Below are positions 8,502-15,891 of a stretch of DNA of 18,700 nt, one piece after another. Where the stretch lies: positions 1 to 18,700 of the forward strand of contig JAHFPI010000013.1 of assembly GCA_023266795.1 (NCBI GenBank). The letters are read 5' to 3'. The position numbers and the translations under genes are program-made. The DNA is from Rhodospirillales bacterium. GTDB taxonomy: Bacteria > Pseudomonadota > Alphaproteobacteria > Micavibrionales > UBA2020. The notes beneath the pieces are model-generated. The model searched no databases and was not told the origin of the DNA. It saw only the letters and a list, made by a program, of their open reading frames with translations. Each line of letters opens with the position of its first letter. The first letter of the stretch is position 1.

Positions 8502-8531
8502 TTGCTGTAATACATAATTAATACTTATAAT
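8502..8531 (+). promoter_or_regulatory. Candidate promoter of the M16 gene
   Basis: A perfect -10 TATAAT (8526-8531) lies 18 bases after TTGCTG (8502-8507), inside a strongly AT-rich 94-base gap after comEC. The leader to the ATG at 8577 would be about 40 bases. This suggests the M16 gene has its own promoter instead of relying on comEC transcription. Confidence 0.5.
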
Positions 8532-8576
8532 GCATAATAAATAAAAACGAACCTGCCACCGAAGAAGGATAAAGCC

Positions 8577-11312
8577 ATGGTCAAAACCTTCCGCCTTTCC
8601 AACGGAGTTACCTGCGTATGCGAAGAGCGTCCGAAAAGCGGCAAAGTTTCCATGCAGATTCATATCAAGTCCGGCTCCGTCAATGAAAGTGCCGAAGAGA
8701 ACGGGCTGACATTCCTGATGCAGGCATCGTGCCTCGGCGGCACGACGACACGCAGCCGCGAGCAGATTGCCGAGGGCGTTGAATCAAAGGGCGGCGAACT
8801 CGGCTCCTCGACGGATCGCACGACGACGACTTTTCAGGCGCAGGCTCTGGCGCGGCATGCCAAAGAGACATTTACTATACTGGCCGACATGGTGCGTCAT
8901 CCGGCTTTCGATGCCGCCGAGATTCAAAAGACAAAGACGCAGATCGAGCAGGAGATCATCCAGCAGGATGAAAGCCCCGCGACAAAAGCCAGAATAAAAT
9001 TCTACAAGGGTGCTTTTTCCGGGCAGAGTGCGGGCAGGGACCCGCTGGGTACGCAGGAATTGCTGGACTCTTTTACGCCGGCGCAGGTCAGGCAGAAACA
9101 CGCCGACGTTCTCGCGCATCCGGAGAATATCGTGATTTCTTTTGCGGGAGATATAAGCCTTTCGCAGGTCAAAAAACTGGTCAGGAATTATTTCGGCGAT
9201 CTGCCATCGGCGGCGGCGGCGGCAAAAACACCGCAGATGCAGTTTACCGGCGGCGACCTTCGTGAAGCCACCGATAACGAGCAGATCAGCCTTCTGCTCG
9301 GCTTTCAGGCGCCGCCGAAAAACGATCCGGATAGGTATGCGACCATGATGCTGAACGAGTTTTTAGGCGGCGGCATGTCCTCCCCGCTCTTTCAGGAGAT
9401 CCGTGAAAAGCGGGGGCTGGTTTATACCGTGAGCGCCGGATATACGCCGTACGAGACAAGCGGGATATTCAGGATTTCCGCCGGCGCCGGCAAGGGCAAT
9501 GCCGGAGAGCTTATTTCTGTCGCGCTCGACCTGCTGGGGAAAACCGTCAGGGAAGGTCTGGATCAGGAGGCGCTGGATCAGGCGCGCGAAAGGATTATCA
9601 GGAAAATAATAGAATCATGTGAGATGGCCGGCGGCACGGGCGCGCGCAATGCCGATCAGCTCATGTTCTTTGGCCGTCTCATCCCCCCCGAGGAATATGA
9701 AGAGCGTCTCAAGCAGGTGACATCGGACGATATCCGCCGCGTCTGCGCAGGCCTGATGCGGTCGGGGAAATATGCGCTGGCCGGTGTCGGCCCGCAGGAT
9801 ACGATGCCCACCGCAGATGAAATCAAGGATATGATAAGCGACCAGCTTCAGGGGGTGACCGTGCCTTCGTCCCCCCGTCCGGTGCAGGAAACGATCAAGC
9901 CGCCGTTTATGGCAGCGGCAAAAAAACGCGCGGCGGCCGCCGTGGAGCCGAAGATGACCACGCTTAAAAACGGCATGAAGGTTGTGACGGTGGAGCGTCC
10001 CGGCAACCTGTCGTGCGGCGCGTGGGTCGGCGCCGGTTCGGATCACGAGACTCCCGCGCTGAACGGGGCTACGCATATGAACGAACACATGATGTTCAAA
10101 GGGACGCCTTCTTATGCGCCCGGACAGATTGACAAAATTGTCGAGGGGCAACTGGGCGCCGAACTGAATGCCTATACCTCCAATGACAAAACGGCCTATT
10201 ATTTTTATAATCTGAAGGCGGACGCGCTCGAAAAAATCGTCGACATCTGCGGCGAGATGGTGTTCAAGGCCAACCTTGACCATGCTGAATTTGACGGCAA
10301 ATCCGTCATAATGCCTAGTGGATCGACGTACAAGATGAAGGGCGAGCGGGATGTCGTGGTTGAGGAACTGAACCGCGCGAATGATACTATTGAAGGCCAC
10401 GCATGGAATCTCCTGATGGAGACGGCCTATCCGAACCAGCCGCATGGCCGGCCCATTCTCGGAACCGAAGCGACGCTGCGCGCCATGACCGTGCAGCAGC
10501 TTGCCGCTTACCGTGATGAATATTATGCGCCGAACAACGTGGTGTTTTGCGCCGCCGGGCCTGTCAGGCATGAGGATTTTGTCGCGCTGGTTGAAAAACA
10601 ATACGGACGGATGCCGGCAAAGGAATTTCCACCGTTGCCGGTGCCGGTTTATCATGGGGGAACGGCCTTTGCGGAATATAAAAACGCCAGCCTGTGTGAC
10701 GTGACGCTGCTGGCTGAATCCGTTCCCGGTTCGGATCCTGACTGCCTTGCTTACGAGGTGTTGGGCGCTATTCTGGGCGGCGGCATGTCATCGCGGCTTT
10801 ACAAGGAAATTGTTATTAAACAGGAGCTTTCGGCGGATGTCACCGCCGAAAGTCAGGACTTCCGCAATTGCGGCATGTTCTACGTCGGCGCGAGTCTGGC
10901 GCCGGAAAAAATCCGGCCCTTTATCAACGCGGCCTACGCGGAAATGCGCGCGCTCGTCAGTAATCTGGCGGAGGAAGACCTCGGCAAGGTCAAGAATATG
11001 ATGGAGATGGCGCTGCTCAACGGCATGGAAACAAACCGGGATGTTTGCGACAGGTTCGCCAATAACACGCTGGACGAGGGCAGGCTGTTGACGCAGGCGG
11101 AGATAGCGTCGCGGATTAAAAAGCTGACCGTCGATGACATTAAACGGGTGGCCAAAAAAGTGCTGGCCAGCACTCCGACGCTGGGGATGATCGTCCCGCC
11201 GGGGACGGACCAGAAATATCTTCCCAAACAGGAGGAAGTGGTCGCGATGCGCGACGGCAAAGCGCCGGAAAAAGATTCGCCGCGCCCCAAAAGCCCGGAC
11301 GCTAATCCGTAA
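8577..11312 (+). CDS. M16 family metallopeptidase, two MPP-like units fused, only the C-terminal one with a zinc site
   Basis: Zinc peptidase related to mitochondrial processing peptidase; no signal peptide is visible, so it is probably cytosolic. Residues 1-430 form a first M16 unit whose HxxEH position reads TFLMQ (Thr45, Met48, Gln49), so it cannot bind zinc, though the loop LGGGMSS is kept. After a Pro/Ala/Lys-rich linker (about 430-460), the second unit begins and carries HMNEH (His500, Glu503, His504), the NAYTS strand and a further LGGGMSS. The likely third ligand lies at Glu596/597, 92-93 residues after His504, against roughly 76 in the family, suggesting an inserted segment around residues 573-589. 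The ATG is preceded by AAGGA. The C-terminus is a Lys/Pro-rich tail. It may act as a pre-fused alpha/beta pair; the substrate is unknown. Confidence 0.88.
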   Translation: MVKTFRLSNGVTCVCEERPKSGKVSMQIHIKSGSVNESAEENGLTFLMQASCLGGTTTRSREQIAEGVESKGGELGSSTDRTTTTFQAQALARHAKETFTILADMVRHPAFDAAEIQKTKTQIEQEIIQQDESPATKARIKFYKGAFSGQSAGRDPLGTQELLDSFTPAQVRQKHADVLAHPENIVISFAGDISLSQVKKLVRNYFGDLPSAAAAAKTPQMQFTGGDLREATDNEQISLLLGFQAPPKNDPDRYATMMLNEFLGGGMSSPLFQEIREKRGLVYTVSAGYTPYETSGIFRISAGAGKGNAGELISVALDLLGKTVREGLDQEALDQARERIIRKIIESCEMAGGTGARNADQLMFFGRLIPPEEYEERLKQVTSDDIRRVCAGLMRSGKYALAGVGPQDTMPTADEIKDMISDQLQGVTVPSSPRPVQETIKPPFMAAAKKRAAAAVEPKMTTLKNGMKVVTVERPGNLSCGAWVGAGSDHETPALNGATHMNEHMMFKGTPSYAPGQIDKIVEGQLGAELNAYTSNDKTAYYFYNLKADALEKIVDICGEMVFKANLDHAEFDGKSVIMPSGSTYKMKGERDVVVEELNRANDTIEGHAWNLLMETAYPNQPHGRPILGTEATLRAMTVQQLAAYRDEYYAPNNVVFCAAGPVRHEDFVALVEKQYGRMPAKEFPPLPVPVYHGGTAFAEYKNASLCDVTLLAESVPGSDPDCLAYEVLGAILGGGMSSRLYKEIVIKQELSADVTAESQDFRNCGMFYVGASLAPEKIRPFINAAYAEMRALVSNLAEEDLGKVKNMMEMALLNGMETNRDVCDRFANNTLDEGRLLTQAEIASRIKKLTVDDIKRVAKKVLASTPTLGMIVPPGTDQKYLPKQEEVVAMRDGKAPEKDSPRPKSPDANP

Positions 11313-11315
11313 GTT

Positions 11316-11981
11316 TTAATATGACCTGAACAAACTTCTCAGCCGGCCCTGAATCCGCACGCGGTCGGGGGTGAGGCGGATGGGCTGGTAGGCGTCGTTC
11401 TCCGGCATGAGCACGATGGAGCCGATTTCGCGGCGCAGGCGTTTCAGGGTGACTTCTTCTTCGTCGACCAGCGCTACGACGATTTCGCCGTCGCTTGCGC
11501 GGTCGCATTTTTCGATCACCACGATGTCGCCGTCCATGATGCCGGCTTTCATCATCGAGTCTCCCTCGACGGTCAGGGCGTAGCAGGGCTGGTTGCCCAG
11601 CAGGCTCATGGGAATATCGATCATTTCCTGTTCATCGCGCACTGCCTCGATGGGGGTGCCGGCGGCTATCCTGCCGTGGAGGGGGATCTGCGCGGTTTCA
11701 TGTGTGGTGCGGCGCGTTGTTTTGGAAACGGCATACGGGCGGTTGCTGTTGGACGGGGGCGGCACGTTCTCCGGCAGTTTCCGGACTTCCAGCGCGCGCG
11801 CCTTGTTGGGCAGGCGCTGGAGGAAGCCGCGCTCGACCAGGGCGTTGATCAGACGGTGGATGCCCGACTTTGACTTGAGTTCGAGGCCGATTTTCATTTC
11901 CTCGAACGATGGCGACAGGCCGGTGCTCTGGATGAAATCATTAATGAACATCAGCAGATCGCGTTGTTTTTGGGTGAGCAT
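11316..11981 (-). CDS. lexA: LexA, SOS-response repressor and self-cleaving protease
   Basis: Represses DNA-damage genes and cleaves itself when RecA is activated. The 221 aa comprise an N-terminal winged helix (1-65, with the recognition region near SKSGIHRLINAL) and a C-terminal S24 peptidase domain. The scissile bond is Ala107-Gly108 in RIAAGTP. The catalytic pair is Ser142 (GDSMM) and Lys180 (VTLKRL). A 30-residue linker, longer than in E. coli, is typical of alphaproteobacteria. The ATG at 11981 follows GGAAAGG by six bases. The promoter contains an SOS box, so the gene should repress itself. It converges on the M16 gene with only three bases between the stop codons. Confidence 0.97.
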   Translation of the reverse strand: MLTQKQRDLLMFINDFIQSTGLSPSFEEMKIGLELKSKSGIHRLINALVERGFLQRLPNKARALEVRKLPENVPPPSNSNRPYAVSKTTRRTTHETAQIPLHGRIAAGTPIEAVRDEQEMIDIPMSLLGNQPCYALTVEGDSMMKAGIMDGDIVVIEKCDRASDGEIVVALVDEEEVTLKRLRREIGSIVLMPENDAYQPIRLTPDRVRIQGRLRSLFRSY

Positions 11982-12015
11982 GGGGCGCCTTTCCTGAGAA
12001 AACCATTCTCCCTTT

Positions 12016-12030
12016 GTTCTAGTTTAGTTC
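12016..12030 (-). promoter_or_regulatory. SOS box (LexA operator), GTTC-N7-GTTC
   Basis: The plus strand reads GTTC, seven bases (TAGTTTA), GTTC. This is exactly the direct-repeat operator known for LexA of alphaproteobacteria, unlike the palindrome of E. coli. It covers the -10 hexamer and part of the spacer of the lexA promoter, so bound LexA would block RNA polymerase. Confidence 0.9.
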
Positions 12031-12044
12031 CGCCTCTGTGTCAA
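12016..12044 (-). promoter_or_regulatory. lexA promoter
   Basis: On the minus strand a perfect -35 TTGACA (plus 12039-12044) and a -10 TAGAAC (12016-12021) are spaced by 17 bases. The predicted leader to the lexA ATG at 11981 is about 28 bases. The SOS box overlaps the -10. Confidence 0.75.
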
Positions 12045-12110
12045 CAGCTTTTTGTATCTGGTCACCCGCCGCTAAAAACGCCATGATAGGAGCGGGGGGA
12101 TATCTGAAGA

Positions 12111-13031
12111 ATGAAAGAACTGGTCCGGAGCCTGCTATGCGCCTTTTTCCTGTCGCTGGCCCTCATGCCGGTGGCTTATGGCGCAAAGGGTTATTTCGTC
12201 GATCTTGGCGGGGAGGATGTTTCCTATGACGCGACGCACGGGGCGCTGGTTCCCGTGAAGGCGGAAAGGGAGATGGCCGCTATCGGTCTTTTGCTGGGAA
12301 CGATTTCCCCGCCTGTCGCCAGCCCGCAGAAACCTCTTATTGCCATTGTGATTGATGATGCGGGTGTTGACCGCAGCAAATCGGAGCGCGCGGTCAGGAA
12401 TCTGCCGGCGCCGGTCACCCTGTCATATCTGGCCTATGCCCCGCATGTTCAGGAGCAGGCGTCGGAGGCCGCAGCGCGCGGGCATGAAATTCTTTTGCAT
12501 CTGCCGTGGGAAGCGGACAGCGAAAAAGCCGATCCAGGGCCGCATCACCTGTCGGTCAATATGAGCCGGAAACAGCTGGAGGAGAACCTGCTGGCGAATC
12601 TGGATGGCTTTAAAGGCTATACCGGCGTGAACAACCACATGGGCAGCAGGTTTTCGCGCTATCGTGAGGGGCTGGAAGTCGTGATGGCGGAGCTCCGGAA
12701 GCGCGGCGTATTCTTCCTCGATTCAGTAACAACGCCGGACAGCAGCGCCGAGGCGGTCGCGCGGGAGAACGGCCTCGCCGCCACGCACCGCGATGTTTTT
12801 CTCGATCATGTGGAGAAGCCGGAATTTGTGGCGGCGGCGCTGCGCGAAACCGGGGAGATCGCCCGCCATACCGGCTCGGTCGTCGCCATCGGCCACCCGA
12901 AAGAGATGACGCTGGCGGCGCTGGAAGCATGGCTGCCAATGATGGAGGCGCAGGGTTTCCAACTGGTATCGATGACGACATTAATGCAGTACCGCCAGTC
13001 AGTTGGCGCGGCGCACGTGGCGGTAAAATGA
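12111..13031 (+). CDS. Divergent polysaccharide deacetylase family protein (DUF610/YibQ-like), exported
   Basis: A 306-residue periplasmic protein of the divergent polysaccharide deacetylase superfamily. Residues 1-25 are a signal peptide (Lys and Arg, hydrophobic core, likely cut after AYG or AYGAKG). The deacetylase-like barrel starts with IAIVIDDAG (78-85), with the Asp pair usual in the family, and continues through GHEILLHLPWEA, VNNHMGSRF (173-181) and FFLDSVTT. Family members are thought to act on cell-wall glycans and are often near the murein activator EnvC and the protease CtpA; neither is here. The ATG at 12111 is preceded by GAAG. The stop overlaps the next start as ATGA, so the gene is translationally coupled to the hydrolase that follows. 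The enzymatic reaction is not established. Confidence 0.86.
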   Translation: MKELVRSLLCAFFLSLALMPVAYGAKGYFVDLGGEDVSYDATHGALVPVKAEREMAAIGLLLGTISPPVASPQKPLIAIVIDDAGVDRSKSERAVRNLPAPVTLSYLAYAPHVQEQASEAAARGHEILLHLPWEADSEKADPGPHHLSVNMSRKQLEENLLANLDGFKGYTGVNNHMGSRFSRYREGLEVVMAELRKRGVFFLDSVTTPDSSAEAVARENGLAATHRDVFLDHVEKPEFVAAALRETGEIARHTGSVVAIGHPKEMTLAALEAWLPMMEAQGFQLVSMTTLMQYRQSVGAAHVAVK

Positions 13032-14080
13032 CAGAGGAACCGGAAATTATTTTTACGGTCGAGGGGGCGGCAGGGGTGATTACGCTCAACCGCCCGCAGG
13101 TGCTGAACGCGCTGACGTTCGACATGGTGAAACTGATGGACGGGCAGCTGATCGCCTGGGCGAAAGACCCTGCCGTGAAAGCGGTGATGATTACCGGCGC
13201 GGGGGAACGCGCGTTTTGCTCCGGCGGCGACATCAAGAGCGTGGCGCTGGCGGTGAAAAGCGGCGGGCGCGAGCGGGCGATTATGAGCGAGTTTTTCCGC
13301 GCCGAGTACACGCTGAACCACCGGATTTTCACTTTTCCCAAACCGTATATCTCCCTGATCAACGGCATCGTCATGGGCGGCGGCAAGGGCGTTTCGGCGC
13401 ACGGCTCCCACCGGATCGTGACGGAGGCCACGGTGTTCGCCATGCCGGAGGCGGGCATCGGATTTTTCCCCGATGTCGGCGGCGGCTATTTTTTGCCGCG
13501 CTGTCCGGGGCAAACCGGCGCCTATCTGGCGCTGACCGGCCGACGCATCAAAACTTTCGACACGCTGTACATCGGTTTCGCCACGCATTTCGTTCCGGCG
13601 GCGAAGATTTCATCCTTACGCGCCGCGATTGCGGACGCGCCGCAAAATCTTCCCGCGCTGCTGGAACAGTTTTCCGCGCCGTGCGTTGGTGAATCGGAAA
13701 TCGCGCCGTACCGCGCCAAGATCGACCGTTACTTCGCGCATGACCGCGTCGAGGACATCATGGCCGATCTGGGGAAAGATGCGTCCGGCTGGGCGGTGGA
13801 AACGCTGAAGACGATGAACAGCCTGTCGCCGAGCAGCCTGAAAATTGCCCTGAAGCAGATCCGGCGGGGCACGAAAATGAACTTTGCCGAGGTTATGACT
13901 ATGGAGTACCGCCTGAGTCAGGCCTGCCTCAACCGGCCCGATTTTTATGAGGGCGTCCGCGCCGCGCTGATTGACAAAGACCGCCAGCCCCGCTGGCAGC
14001 CCGCAACGGTCAAAGACGTGCCGGATGCCGAGATCGACGCCTGTTTCCAGAGCCTCGGTGCGCAAGACCTTGTTTTGTAG
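13028..14080 (+). CDS. 3-hydroxyisobutyryl-CoA hydrolase (enoyl-CoA hydratase/isomerase superfamily)
   Basis: Crotonase-fold thioesterase that frees 3-hydroxyisobutyrate from its CoA ester in valine breakdown; cytoplasmic. The protein has 350 aa, as expected of HIBCH and longer than simple enoyl-CoA hydratases. The oxyanion segments are AFCSGGDIK (63-70) and GIVMGGGKGVSAHG (113-126). The motif MPEAGIGFFPDVGGGYF supplies Glu141 and Asp149, the pair that sets HIBCH apart from hydratases. The start is the ATG at 13028, inside the preceding gene's stop (ATGA); an upstream in-frame ATG at 12929 would run through the deacetylase gene and is rejected. The coupling to a cell-wall deacetylase looks like positional, not functional, linkage. 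A related carnitinyl- or enoyl-CoA role is less likely. Confidence 0.9.
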   Translation: MTEEPEIIFTVEGAAGVITLNRPQVLNALTFDMVKLMDGQLIAWAKDPAVKAVMITGAGERAFCSGGDIKSVALAVKSGGRERAIMSEFFRAEYTLNHRIFTFPKPYISLINGIVMGGGKGVSAHGSHRIVTEATVFAMPEAGIGFFPDVGGGYFLPRCPGQTGAYLALTGRRIKTFDTLYIGFATHFVPAAKISSLRAAIADAPQNLPALLEQFSAPCVGESEIAPYRAKIDRYFAHDRVEDIMADLGKDASGWAVETLKTMNSLSPSSLKIALKQIRRGTKMNFAEVMTMEYRLSQACLNRPDFYEGVRAALIDKDRQPRWQPATVKDVPDAEIDACFQSLGAQDLVL

Positions 14081-14098
14081 GCCGGGGTGTTCTAGAAT
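14070..14098 (+). promoter_or_regulatory. Candidate promoter of the LdtR-like gene, with a palindrome at its -10
   Basis: TTGTTT (14070-14075) and TAGAAT (14093-14098) have a 17-base spacer. The -10 falls within the palindrome TTCTAGAA (14091-14098), flanked by GGT and ACC. This could be an autoregulatory MarR operator, but the palindrome is short. Confidence 0.35.
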
Positions 14099-14128
14099 AA
14101 CCGGAGAGTAAATAGCAGGAGACATGTT

Positions 14129-14602
14129 ATGACGATGCCCTATTATGATTCAATCAATCTGATTGAGCGGCTGCACCGCCAGTTTCTGGACGTCCTGAAG
14201 GTGGAACTGGAGCGCGCCAACATCCTCGACATCAACAACGTGCAAAGCATGATCCTGCATAACATCGGCACGGACGAGCTGACGGTGGGCGAGTTGACGG
14301 TGCGCGGCTATTACCTCGGCTCCAACGTTTCCTACAACGTCAAGAAAATGGTCGAGAACGGCTATCTGGCGCAGGAGCGTTCCATTCATGACAAGCGCTC
14401 CGTGCGCGTCAAGCTCTCCGACAAGGGCCGCAAGCTGAATGATGCTATCGCCAAACTTTACAAGCGGCATGAGGACAGGCTGGCCGGAGCGGGGCTTCCG
14501 AATGCCCGTCTTGAAAGCATGAATCAGGTGCTGCGCGACCTCGAAACTTTCTGGGGCGAACAGATGGGCACCGGCGGCCTGAACGTCGCCTCGGGCAGCT
14601 AG
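14129..14602 (+). CDS. MarR-family winged-helix regulator, LdtR-like
   Basis: A 157-residue DNA-binding protein. The N-terminal helix YYDSINLIERLHRQFLDV and the segment RGYYLGSNVSYNVKKMV closely resemble LdtR, the regulator described in Liberibacter that controls an L,D-transpeptidase and stress tolerance. The recognition helix is around residues 66-78 and the wing around 84-96 (HDKRSVRVKL). The C-terminal helices form the dimer interface. The ATG at 14129 has AGGAG seven bases upstream. It follows the hydrolase gene by 48 bases that hold a promoter candidate, so it may be transcribed on its own. No L,D-transpeptidase gene is visible here, so the target is distant. The resemblance is from memory of the family, and the function is inferred. 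Confidence 0.8.
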   Translation: MTMPYYDSINLIERLHRQFLDVLKVELERANILDINNVQSMILHNIGTDELTVGELTVRGYYLGSNVSYNVKKMVENGYLAQERSIHDKRSVRVKLSDKGRKLNDAIAKLYKRHEDRLAGAGLPNARLESMNQVLRDLETFWGEQMGTGGLNVASGS

Positions 14603-14612
14603 GTTTTTTTAT

Positions 14613-15164
14613 TTAAAGTGTCGGGCCGTCAAAGGCGGGCTTGTAAGCCTGCACCGCTGTCTGTTGCGGCTTTTTCCCGCTGACCGCATCCCTGAAATTT
14701 TTTGCGAGGCGCTTCGTCATGCTGAAGGACGAGGCGGGCTGCACCAGACGCGCCGCCAGCGCCGATTGCGGCGGCGATTTTTTTGCGGCGCGGAACAGCC
14801 GGGCTCTGAAAAAATTCAGAATTTTTTTGAACTTGCGGGAAAGCGGGAGGCCCAGAGCCTGCTCGCCGGCATCGAAAAGACCCGTGCCGATAGCCGTCGC
14901 CGCTACGCCCAGCACGCCCTGCAACAGGAGAGGCCCGATGACGGAGGGCACCACCGCCATACCGCCGGAAACGATGGCGGCAACCGCGCCCATGACGATG
15001 AACGCGCCGCCCGCGCCCAGCAGGACGCCGGTCCACATATTGCTGTGACCGGAAGCCGTCGTGCAAACCTTGTCGGAAAGCCCCAGCGCCTTGAAGATTT
15101 TCGGCAGGAACGTGGTGCCGAAAAGGAAACTGAGCTCATACAGTACATCCAGACCAATTTTCAT
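14613..15164 (-). CDS. Hypothetical glycine-rich membrane protein
   Basis: I do not recognise this 183-residue protein. Residues 1-40 are mildly amphipathic. Residues 43-70 and about 75-105 form two hydrophobic, Gly/Ala-rich stretches (for example LLGAGGAFIVMGAVAAIV) that look like a helical hairpin with glycine-zipper spacing. The C-terminal 75 residues are basic and low in complexity, with many Lys, Arg, Ala and Ser. There is no signal peptide and no catalytic motif. The start is well supported: GGAGGGG lies just before the ATG at 15164. It converges on the LdtR-like gene and lies 82 bases downstream of the SufR-like regulator on the same strand, so read-through from that gene is possible. 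It could be a membrane anchor, a pore-like protein or a lineage orphan. Coding quality (GC-rich third positions, good ribosome site) supports a real gene. Confidence 0.65.
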   Translation of the reverse strand: MKIGLDVLYELSFLFGTTFLPKIFKALGLSDKVCTTASGHSNMWTGVLLGAGGAFIVMGAVAAIVSGGMAVVPSVIGPLLLQGVLGVAATAIGTGLFDAGEQALGLPLSRKFKKILNFFRARLFRAAKKSPPQSALAARLVQPASSFSMTKRLAKNFRDAVSGKKPQQTAVQAYKPAFDGPTL

Positions 15165-15246
15165 ATTTCCCCTCCCCCTGAAACGATTCCCTTAGTACGG
15201 ACAGGTACATTGTAAACCGGATTGGTAAATTCTTGCTTAACCCCGG

Positions 15247-15876
15247 TCAAGGTCTTGATTTTTTAGAATCTTTTTTCAAACGAAACCGGCAGCAGCTTCC
15301 GCCGCGCACCATGCATTCGGTGTGCTCGATTTTTCCGCCGCTGAGCGTTTCCAGCAGTTGAATATCAAAGCTGCATATCTCGGAATGTGCTTGAGCGATG
15401 TGGTGATAAACGCAGTTTGTGGCGACGATCTCCGAAGCGCCGTTCACGCTTGCGGCATAACCCAGCTTATTCATGAAATGGGTAATGGCTTCTATCCGCG
15501 CGCGGCGGGACATGCCGGACAATGCCGCGCCTTCTTTTGCGGCGAGTGTTTTCGCCAGTTTGCGCAGCAGGGCTGATAAAGCTTCCGTGCCCTGTGCTTC
15601 TTTCAGAAAGCCGATAAGGATTTCCGTGAACCAGGCGTATTGACGGGGGAACAGTTCCTGTCCCTGCGGCGTTAGTCGGTAGAGTTGGCGCGGTCTGCCG
15701 CCCGTCTGTTTTGTTTCCCCAGACGCGGCCAGACCAGCATGCAGCAAATGATCCAGATGCTTCTGCGCGGCCTGGCGGGAGGTAGCGAGCAGAGAGGCAA
15801 TATCTTCCAACGCCATGCCGTCTGTGCGCATGGCATGCAGGATTTCGATTTGCCGTCCGGTGAGAGTGTTTAACAT
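15247..15876 (-). CDS. Winged-helix regulator with C-terminal cysteine cluster (COG2345/SufR-like)
   Basis: A 209-residue transcription factor. Residues 1-75 form a winged helix (helix-turn-helix near LEDIASLLATSRQAAQKHLDHL, wing TGGRPRQLYRLT). The C-terminal domain follows the pattern of SufR-like proteins, with Cys155, Cys168, Cys188, Cys195 and Cys196 (C-x12-C-x19-C-x6-CC). The first C-x12-C spacing equals that in SufR, whose cysteines hold an Fe-S cluster. The start at 15876 has GAGGAG five bases upstream; an in-frame ATG at 16056 would add 60 residues that overlap the divergent gene and is rejected. A perfect 10-base inverted repeat lies 15 bases before the start, so the gene probably represses itself and the divergent pair. 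No suf genes are nearby. A metal- or redox-sensing role is inference. Confidence 0.82.
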   Translation of the reverse strand: MLNTLTGRQIEILHAMRTDGMALEDIASLLATSRQAAQKHLDHLLHAGLAASGETKQTGGRPRQLYRLTPQGQELFPRQYAWFTEILIGFLKEAQGTEALSALLRKLAKTLAAKEGAALSGMSRRARIEAITHFMNKLGYAASVNGASEIVATNCVYHHIAQAHSEICSFDIQLLETLSGGKIEHTECMVRGGSCCRFRLKKDSKKSRP

Positions 15877-15891
15877 ATTTTCTCCTCTGCC

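Noticed and set aside
9615..10655. Open frame of 346 codons antisense to the M16 gene
   Set aside because: Composition is shadow-like (Arg/His-rich), there is no ribosome site, and the plus-strand frame holds the conserved M16 motifs.
12929..13027. In-frame upstream start that would lengthen the 3-hydroxyisobutyryl-CoA hydrolase by 33 residues
   Set aside because: It lies inside the deacetylase gene and the added residues do not fit the family; the ATGA overlap start gives the expected N-terminus.
14590..14610. T-run just after the LdtR-like stop codon, possible terminator
   Set aside because: The T-run is real (14603-14609) but no stable hairpin directly precedes it.
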